Positions 14,855-20,421 of a stretch of DNA of 20,421 nt are shown one piece after another. Both the position numbers and the translations under genes were made by a program. Source of the DNA: CAZMFZ01 sp964565665 (lineage in GTDB: Bacteria; Bacteroidota; Bacteroidia; Cytophagales; UBA9547); assembly GCA_964565665.1 (NCBI GenBank), contig CAZMFZ010000067.1:1-20421 (forward strand), in the 5' to 3' direction. Below the pieces are notes generated by a model. The model saw nothing but the letters and a program-made list of their open reading frames with translations, made no database searches and was not told the DNA's origin. Positions within the stretch are counted from its first letter, which is position 1, and each line of letters begins with the position of its first letter.

Positions 14855-15544
14855 ATGCTGAGAACGCTAATAGTTGACGATGAAGTAATTTCATCCGACC
14901 TTATAAAATTTTATTCTAATAAAACAGGGCTTTTAGAAATAGTTGGAATAGTGAGGAATGGCATTGAAGCAACTAAGTTTTTGGGGGAAAACGAAGTAGA
15001 CCTCATTTTTTTAGATATCGAAATGCCAGAAATGGATGGCTTAGAACTATTGAGAACGATGGTAAACTCGCCAATGGTAATATTGGTAACTTCGAGAATA
15101 GAGCATGGCCCTGCTGCTTTTGAATATGATGTAATTGATTATTTGGTAAAACCAGTTGAATATACTCGCTTTCAGAAATCTGTAAATAAAGCTTTTGAAG
15201 ATCATAAATCTAAAAAAGATGCTGGCGAGGGTATAACTTCTATCTATGTGAGGTCTAATAATAAAAGTGTAAGGCTTTCATACAGTGAAATATTATATAT
15301 AGAAGCTTTGGCAGATTATGTAGTATTTGTAACCGCAGAAAAAAAACATATCGTGCATTCAACCATGAAGGCTTTGGAAACAAAATTACCTGCTGAGATA
15401 TTTATAAGAACACATAGATCGTATTTTGTGAATATCTCAAAAATTGAAGCCATTGAAGACAACAATATTCTCATTAATAAATCGTATGTACCTGTAAGCA
15501 CATCTTATAAAGAAGCACTTACCAAAAAGCTGAATTTTTTGTAG
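14855..15544 (+). CDS. LytTR-family response regulator
   Basis: This 229-residue transcription factor has a receiver domain (residues 1-115) and a LytTR DNA-binding domain (about 130-229). In the receiver the acidic pocket is D8/D9, the phosphorylated residue is D54 (FLDIEMPEMDG), and T79 and K99 (YLVKP) complete the switch. The LytTR domain shows IYVRSNNKSVRLSYSEILYI, then HRSYFVNISKIEAI. It should bind direct repeats of the LytTR type and activate transcription once phosphorylated. The histidine kinase gene follows 149 bp downstream on the same strand and is the probable partner. The start codon is supported by a promoter-like pair at 14794-14826. Confidence 0.93.
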   Translation: MLRTLIVDDEVISSDLIKFYSNKTGLLEIVGIVRNGIEATKFLGENEVDLIFLDIEMPEMDGLELLRTMVNSPMVILVTSRIEHGPAAFEYDVIDYLVKPVEYTRFQKSVNKAFEDHKSKKDAGEGITSIYVRSNNKSVRLSYSEILYIEALADYVVFVTAEKKHIVHSTMKALETKLPAEIFIRTHRSYFVNISKIEAIEDNNILINKSYVPVSTSYKEALTKKLNFL

Positions 15545-15693
15545 CTTTAGCCCAATAAACCTTATTACCTATACAATGCTTGCAGAAGAGGCGAAAGTTC
15601 ACTAAACCTTTTTTAGGTAAATAGATAAGTGCATTTTGAGCATCTTTCTATTTTATTCCCTTCACCAAGCTGTGTTAAAAACTGAATATTAAA

Positions 15694-17472
15694 ATGCAGT
15701 TCAAGCCACTTTTATCGCTATTATTTTTATTGGTTGTATGTTATATGGCTCATAGCCAAACATTGAAAACCGAAGCCGACATTGCCAAGTTTCAACTCAA
15801 CTATGAAAAAAAACTTGCCGAGGGCGACAAAAAAGAGGCTTCAAGATGGGTAAATGAAGCCGCTACTGCTTATTGGGAGCGAAAAGAATATTTAAAGTCG
15901 ATTGAAAACTTTAAAAAATCTCTAAAACTAAATGAAGACTTAGGTAACCAAAGCGGCTTATCTATGATTCACAACAATTTAGGGATGCTTTACTCGGATC
16001 TCAGAGATTTTGAAATATCACTTTTCCATTTCCAGAAAACACTAGAACTAAGGCGGAAATTTAAAGATAAAACAGGCATTCAATCTGGGCTAATAAATAC
16101 CGCAGTAGTGCTAAATAATTTGGGATGGTACCCTGAATCTATCGCAAATTTGAAAGAGGCTCTCGACATAGCTCGGGAAATGAACGATGCGGAACACATG
16201 CGAAGCTGCTATGGAATGCTAGCAGAAACGTACGAAAAATCCGGAGATGCGGCCAATACCATAAAGTTTTTTAATCTATACAGAAGCTTTCACGAATTGG
16301 TGCAAAACACTAAAGTGCAGAAAATTGAAAAAAGCCTTGAAGAAAAAACATTGGAAATGCTACAGCTTGAAAATGAAAAGCAAAGGCAAGAACTTGAATT
16401 GTTAAAAGCAGGCAAAGAATTGGCAAGTAAAGACAATCAACTCGTGAGCCTTGACAAAGAATATCAAGATTTGTATGAAAAATCTACTAAGAAGGATTTA
16501 ATGATGCAATTTATCAAAGAGAAAGACCAAATGGAAAGAGACCGATTGAACAGAGAAATTGAATCGCAGAAACATAAAGAACAAATCTATTTATATACAT
16601 CAATTGGGTCTTTATTGTTGGTGGTAATTCTTGGTATCTCAATCCTATTCTTTTATAGGAATGCAAAATACAAAGAGAAAATGAATGGCTTATTGAAAGA
16701 AAGAAGCAATCAAATTATTCGCCAAAAAGAAGAAATAGAGCTGCAAAAAGAAACTTTGAATGAAACGAATAAACTGAAAGACAAACTGTTTTCTGTACTT
16801 GCTCATGACTTGAGAAGTCCATTTGCAACTTTAGAATCGCTAATGATGCTGTATGAATTTAAGGCATACGACCAGCAACAAACCAAAGATTTTTTCCTTC
16901 AAGTGAGGTCGCTTTCAAATAGTACCTTGCAAACGTTAGAAAACACTTTGGATTGGGTAAAATCGCAAATGAACAATGGATATAGACATGAGCCAAAGTT
17001 ATTTTCATTGAATTTGCTTACAGATGAGGTAATTGAATTTTTATCTGAAATAGCCAAAACCAAGAAAATTAAAATTCTCAACGAAGTTTCGCAGACCCTA
17101 CTTGCTTATTCCGATGCCAACCAAATCAGAATAGTAATCAGAAATTTGATTTCAAATGCCATAAAATTCACTAGCGAAGGGGGCGGAATATTCGTTTCTG
17201 CATCTTTCAGCCAAGATGATAAAATTGCTTTTTCAGTACGTGATACAGGAGTGGGAATACCTGAAGAAAAAATTAATAAACTTTTTAATACAAGTACTCA
17301 TTTTACTACCCAAGGCACTCAACATGAAAAAGGAACGGGCTTAGGATTGCTACTCAGCAAAGAACTGGTAGAAAAAAATGGAGGAATAATAACAGTAGAA
17401 AGTATAGCAAACGAAGGCACTACATTTACATTTACACTCAATACCATTTCCAATCTTGTGCCCGTAAGTTGA
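15694..17472 (+). CDS. TPR-containing sensor histidine kinase
   Basis: This 592-residue membrane kinase has a signal peptide (residues 1-21, ending AHS). A periplasmic TPR array follows (about 25-195), with units such as YLKSIENFKKSLKLNEDLGN, then a long coiled coil (about 205-295) and one transmembrane helix (about 298-318). After a second coiled coil comes a HisKA dimerisation domain with the phosphorylated H371 in LAHDLRSPF, then a HATPase domain. The ATP-binding boxes are N484-N488 (NLISNAIKF), DTGVGIPEE and GTGLGLLLSKELVEKNGG. All catalytic boxes are intact. The C-terminus ends soon after the kinase domain, with no fused receiver, which fits phosphotransfer to the upstream LytTR regulator. 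The gene is followed 22 bp later by a secreted repeat protein gene. The signal sensed is unknown. Confidence 0.93.
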   Translation: MQFKPLLSLLFLLVVCYMAHSQTLKTEADIAKFQLNYEKKLAEGDKKEASRWVNEAATAYWERKEYLKSIENFKKSLKLNEDLGNQSGLSMIHNNLGMLYSDLRDFEISLFHFQKTLELRRKFKDKTGIQSGLINTAVVLNNLGWYPESIANLKEALDIAREMNDAEHMRSCYGMLAETYEKSGDAANTIKFFNLYRSFHELVQNTKVQKIEKSLEEKTLEMLQLENEKQRQELELLKAGKELASKDNQLVSLDKEYQDLYEKSTKKDLMMQFIKEKDQMERDRLNREIESQKHKEQIYLYTSIGSLLLVVILGISILFFYRNAKYKEKMNGLLKERSNQIIRQKEEIELQKETLNETNKLKDKLFSVLAHDLRSPFATLESLMMLYEFKAYDQQQTKDFFLQVRSLSNSTLQTLENTLDWVKSQMNNGYRHEPKLFSLNLLTDEVIEFLSEIAKTKKIKILNEVSQTLLAYSDANQIRIVIRNLISNAIKFTSEGGGIFVSASFSQDDKIAFSVRDTGVGIPEEKINKLFNTSTHFTTQGTQHEKGTGLGLLLSKELVEKNGGIITVESIANEGTTFTFTLNTISNLVPVS

Positions 17473-17494
17473 TTCATAATTTTATTTCTAAGTA

Positions 17495-19219
17495 ATGCCG
17501 AAGAAAATAATCATTTCAATACTGTGTTTTGGAGGATTTTCGATTGTGTCGATATCTCAAAAACTTCCCGAGATAATAAAACAAACTTATACAGATTCCC
17601 TAAATAGATACTATCACAACATGCACCTTCCTGCCTACTTTTTCATTGGCACATCGGCAGATAATAATCCTTCGCAGCAATCACAATCTGGCAATCAAGT
17701 AAAAAACACCCAATTACCGTTCTATTTTAAAACCGAAGGCAGAAATATTATTCATTTATATGAGAATGAAAAGAACAAAGAAATAGTAGCTGATTATGTG
17801 GTATATGTAGATGGTAAAGCCCCAAAATCAAACCTTACTATAAATGCTGCAAGTAAATTTACCACAAAAGATAAAGTATATTTCGGCAAAGGAGCAACTA
17901 TAAAAATTGCGGTAAAAGACGATATTTCTGGGGTTGATAAAACATATATATCGCTAAATGGAGAAGATTTCAAACAATGGCTAGGAGAAATAGTATTGAA
18001 TGAGGAGGGAGATTATTTTTTAAAATATTTTTCCTGCGACCGTGTAGGCAATATTGAAAAGGTTAAAACTATTAATCTTTCTATAGATTTTACTCCACCC
18101 AAAAGCCGTTTGAAAGTAATAGGGTTGGCAGATGGCAATATTATATCTGCAAAAACCAAACTACAGTTGGTAGCAGAAGAAAATTTACTCAGTATTGGCA
18201 AAACCTACTATAAAATAGACAATGGTACAAGGCTTGCCTCTGCCGATGGCAATATTCCAATTACCCAGCTTCAAGATGGCAATCATCACCTAGAGTATTT
18301 TACTGAAGACAACACGAACGGCCGTGAATCTGTGCAGTTTTTCGACTTTTATCTTGATAAAAACTCTCCCATCGTAATTACCGATGTGCTGGGCGACAGA
18401 TTTATAGTAAATGAAAAGATATACTTTTCCGGGCGTACAAAGCTGAAATTCACAGCCGTAGACAATAAATCGGGAGTGGAAGATATTTTTTATTCACTAG
18501 ATGGCAAAGCTTTTACCAAATACTCCGATCCATTTTACATGCCAACTAAAGCTGGAGTGTATGCAATAAGGTACTACGCTTTCGATAAAATGGGAAACCA
18601 AGGGGCTGGCAATCCCAATAAAAAAATTGAAGAGTACAAACATAATGGGGGTGTGATATATGTAGATTTGACAGGTCCTACATTGAAAAATGAGTTTATT
18701 GGGCATTATTATAAAAAAGATGGCCAAACTTATATTTCAAGTAAAACCCTAATAAAGTTTTCGGGGCAAGACCCAGAATCAGGTTTGCAAAAAATCACTT
18801 TTCGATTTGATAGCCTATTAGACGAAACTACTTATTCACTTCCGTTTTCATTACCAAAAGAAAATTACGGTAAAGTAGATTTTTACGGATACGACAATGT
18901 AAACAATAGAAATGTAGGCAGGCTAAATTTGCAGATTGACAATGATGCTCCGGAAATCAATTATAGTTTCAACTTGTCATCTACAGGAAATAAAAATGGT
19001 GTAGATATTTATCCTTCAGGTGTGGCAATAAATCTGTCAACATCTGATTCCAAAACAGGTGTATCTTTTTCTATGTACTCAATTAATGGAGAGCCTGAAA
19101 AACTATTGAAAAGCACTATATCCGGCTTTGAAAAAAACAAATTGTATAAAATAAAAATTAGATCGGTAGACCATTTGGCCAATAAAGCAATTGTTGAAAT
19201 TGTTTTTAAAACCTTCTGA
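17495..19219 (+). CDS. Secreted protein with OmpL47/Ig-like repeats
   Basis: This 574-residue protein begins with a signal peptide (MPKKIIISILCFGGFSIVSIS). The mature part carries about five modules of roughly 90-100 residues. Four carry a motif of the form D-x-x-(S/T)-G-(V/L)-x(4-5)-(Y/F)-S-(L/I)-(N/D)-G or a close variant, around residues 142-156, 323-336, 426-440 and 518-532. The second module (about 200-290) has a degenerate version. Linkers of the type FTPPKSRLK, NSPIVITD, LTGPTLKN and NDAPEINY separate the modules, as in OmpL47-type or bacterial Ig-like repeats. There is no anchor or C-terminal sorting domain visible, so it may be periplasmic or surface-associated. It lies 22 bp after the kinase gene and is probably co-transcribed, perhaps as an accessory or output of that sensor. 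The function is unknown. Confidence 0.82.
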   Translation: MPKKIIISILCFGGFSIVSISQKLPEIIKQTYTDSLNRYYHNMHLPAYFFIGTSADNNPSQQSQSGNQVKNTQLPFYFKTEGRNIIHLYENEKNKEIVADYVVYVDGKAPKSNLTINAASKFTTKDKVYFGKGATIKIAVKDDISGVDKTYISLNGEDFKQWLGEIVLNEEGDYFLKYFSCDRVGNIEKVKTINLSIDFTPPKSRLKVIGLADGNIISAKTKLQLVAEENLLSIGKTYYKIDNGTRLASADGNIPITQLQDGNHHLEYFTEDNTNGRESVQFFDFYLDKNSPIVITDVLGDRFIVNEKIYFSGRTKLKFTAVDNKSGVEDIFYSLDGKAFTKYSDPFYMPTKAGVYAIRYYAFDKMGNQGAGNPNKKIEEYKHNGGVIYVDLTGPTLKNEFIGHYYKKDGQTYISSKTLIKFSGQDPESGLQKITFRFDSLLDETTYSLPFSLPKENYGKVDFYGYDNVNNRNVGRLNLQIDNDAPEINYSFNLSSTGNKNGVDIYPSGVAINLSTSDSKTGVSFSMYSINGEPEKLLKSTISGFEKNKLYKIKIRSVDHLANKAIVEIVFKTF

Positions 19220-19226
19220 AGTACAG

Positions 19227-20390
19227 TTATTTGTGGTTGGTTGTTAATAAAAGAATCAACGCAACTGTAATGGCTATAATTAGTATTGTAAGTAATGCTG
19301 TACCTGAATCCGCATCTGCTTTAGTAGCATCTTGTTTTATTTGGTCACTTTTTACTACTTCTATAAATGACGTATCTATTTTTTCAACTGCATCGTTATT
19401 TAAAGAATCTATCCTTTTTATTCGTTTTACTGCTAATCCTTGGATGAAGGGTGTAAAAAGGGTATAAGTTTGGTTACCACTGGTCCTTGAAAAATATCTA
19501 GAATAGGTAGTAGTTTTATCATCTTCATTAACTCCTATTATTGCATCTCCACCTTTTTGCCAAGCTGTATATTTTAAATGGCTAAACAAATGTGTTTTTT
19601 CTACTAAATCAGTTGTTTTAACCTGTACAATACCAAGCTTTTCATATTCAAATTTTGGTTGCTCACCTACAAAATATAACTCTACATTTTTAGATTTCGG
19701 ATAGGTTTTGTTTTGAGAATCTAAGGGGGTATAAGTGCGGGTAATCAAATAATTTGATACACATGAGTTAAGAGAAATAAGGGAGAAAACGAGGATTGTA
19801 GCCGTGAAAAGTGCAATATTGGATTTACTCAATACATTCGAATTAGCATTTAAATCGGCAGGAATTTCCCCTTTTTTAATTTGGTCGTTCTGCTGCTTTG
19901 TATTTCGTTGGCGAGGCACTTCGATAAAACTCGCATCTACTATCTTGCCTTCGTTCAGTGCCAGACCAAGCTTCACCAATTCTGCTAAAAAGATATTGAA
20001 AAGAGACTCAACTAACTGTAAATCAGACAATTTCTCTCTAAATGCCCAAACAGTCTTACTGTCTGGAATGTCATCGGAGATGGTTAAATCTAGAAACCGC
20101 ATAAAGCTCATGCGGTCATTGATTTGGTACTCTGTCTGGTCGTCTGATATATTGTAATAGCGTTGTAGGATAAGTATTTTGAAAAGAAGCACGTAATCGT
20201 AGGGCGGACGACCTCCAGCGTTATTTTTTGATTGAATGGTCATTTTGTCCTCCAAAACAGCCCTGAAAAGCTCAAAATCAACCCCTTTGTTGAGCCTCTC
20301 TAAGGGGTCTCCCAATTGGGATAGCTTAGTGAGACGAATATCTTGGTCGAAAAATCCGTAATCTCTATGGCGCTTATATTTATTTTTCAT
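19227..20390 (-). CDS. Chimera: IS5-family transposase N-terminus fused to a lipoprotein
   Basis: This uninterrupted 387-residue frame joins two unrelated proteins. Residues 1 to about 185 match the N-terminal part of IS5-type transposases: GDPLERLNKGVDFELFR, GGRPPYDYVLLFKILILQRYYN, SDDQTEYQINDRMSFMRFL, and VDASFIEVPRQRN with the first DDE aspartate D152. The rest of the catalytic domain is missing. From residue 187 the sequence is a lipoprotein: a hydrophobic signal (NIALFTATILVFSLISLNSC) with the lipid-anchoring C210. A body of unknown fold follows, with VELYFVGEQPKFEYEKLGIV and LKYTAWQKGGDAIIGV, then a C-terminal membrane helix (LLTILIIAITVALILLL). The native lipoprotein may start at the TTG at 19832 (201 residues). 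Whether the chimera or the lipoprotein alone is made cannot be decided from sequence. Confidence 0.8.
   Translation of the reverse strand: MKNKYKRHRDYGFFDQDIRLTKLSQLGDPLERLNKGVDFELFRAVLEDKMTIQSKNNAGGRPPYDYVLLFKILILQRYYNISDDQTEYQINDRMSFMRFLDLTISDDIPDSKTVWAFREKLSDLQLVESLFNIFLAELVKLGLALNEGKIVDASFIEVPRQRNTKQQNDQIKKGEIPADLNANSNVLSKSNIALFTATILVFSLISLNSCVSNYLITRTYTPLDSQNKTYPKSKNVELYFVGEQPKFEYEKLGIVQVKTTDLVEKTHLFSHLKYTAWQKGGDAIIGVNEDDKTTTYSRYFSRTSGNQTYTLFTPFIQGLAVKRIKRIDSLNNDAVEKIDTSFIEVVKSDQIKQDATKADADSGTALLTILIIAITVALILLLTTNHK
19833..20390 (-). mobile_element. Truncated IS5-family insertion sequence
   Basis: This is the 5' part of an IS5-like transposase gene, about 185 of an expected 330 or so residues. 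It keeps the N-terminal DUF772-type domain and the first catalytic aspartate but lacks the second aspartate and the glutamate. The 3' end of the element, including its inverted repeat, was not seen, because the lipoprotein gene takes its place. The window ends 31 bp upstream of the ATG. I could not identify a terminal inverted repeat in that short flank, so the outer boundary is unknown. Confidence 0.8.
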
Positions 20391-20421
20391 CGCTCTAATA
20401 CACTCATTATCAATATTATAA

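Noticed and set aside
1..20421. CRISPR array, tRNA or rRNA genes
   Set aside because: No regularly spaced direct repeats and no cloverleaf-like or rRNA-like sequences were seen.

Overview
The window looks like a chromosomal segment from an AT-rich member of the Bacteroidota, probably Cytophagales-like; I cannot name a genus. The signs are a single-chain SecDF, genes without clear Shine-Dalgarno sequences, several TAnnTTTG-type -7 boxes, a LytTR regulator next to a TPR histidine kinase, a 7TMR-DISM receptor, and several small conserved proteins I associate with this phylum. No tRNA, rRNA or CRISPR array was seen.

Layout. (1) 1-800: a small cytoplasmic protein of unknown function, then a 325-bp gap with two perfect hairpins. 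(2) 797-3835 (minus): secDF, the proton-driven part of the Sec export machinery. A 256-bp AT-rich gap with a 20-bp inverted repeat separates it from (3) a small secreted protein (4092-4421, minus). Its start lies only 11 bp from the divergent start of (4) a membrane receptor (4433-6322, plus). This receptor joins a sensory domain, a 7TM module and a coiled coil to the zinc-ribbon DNA-binding part of an IS1595-type transposase. It is the most unusual gene here. (5) 6456-7421 (plus): an internally duplicated NUMOD4/HNH-like protein with a C-terminal helix-turn-helix. (6) 7507-8730 (minus): a lone AAA_14/DUF4143 ATPase. (7) 8889-10754 (minus): glutamine-dependent NAD synthetase, divergent from (8) an RlmD-type rRNA methyltransferase plus a small conserved protein (10878-12682, plus). 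(9) 12697-14710 (minus): coaX overlapping a beta-barrel outer-membrane protein gene. (10) 14855-19219 (plus): a LytTR response regulator, a periplasmic-TPR histidine kinase and a secreted repeat protein, probably one signalling unit. (11) 19227-20390 (minus): an IS5-family transposase N-terminus fused in frame to a lipoprotein gene.

Housekeeping genes (secDF, nadE, rlmD, coaX) alternate with accessory signalling and mobile-element-derived genes. Two separate genes, the receptor at 4433 and the chimera at 19227, contain transposase pieces joined to host proteins. The first looks like functional domestication because a complete DNA-binding module is kept and the catalytic domain is absent. The second looks like a recent deletion or rearrangement accident that may still express a lipoprotein.
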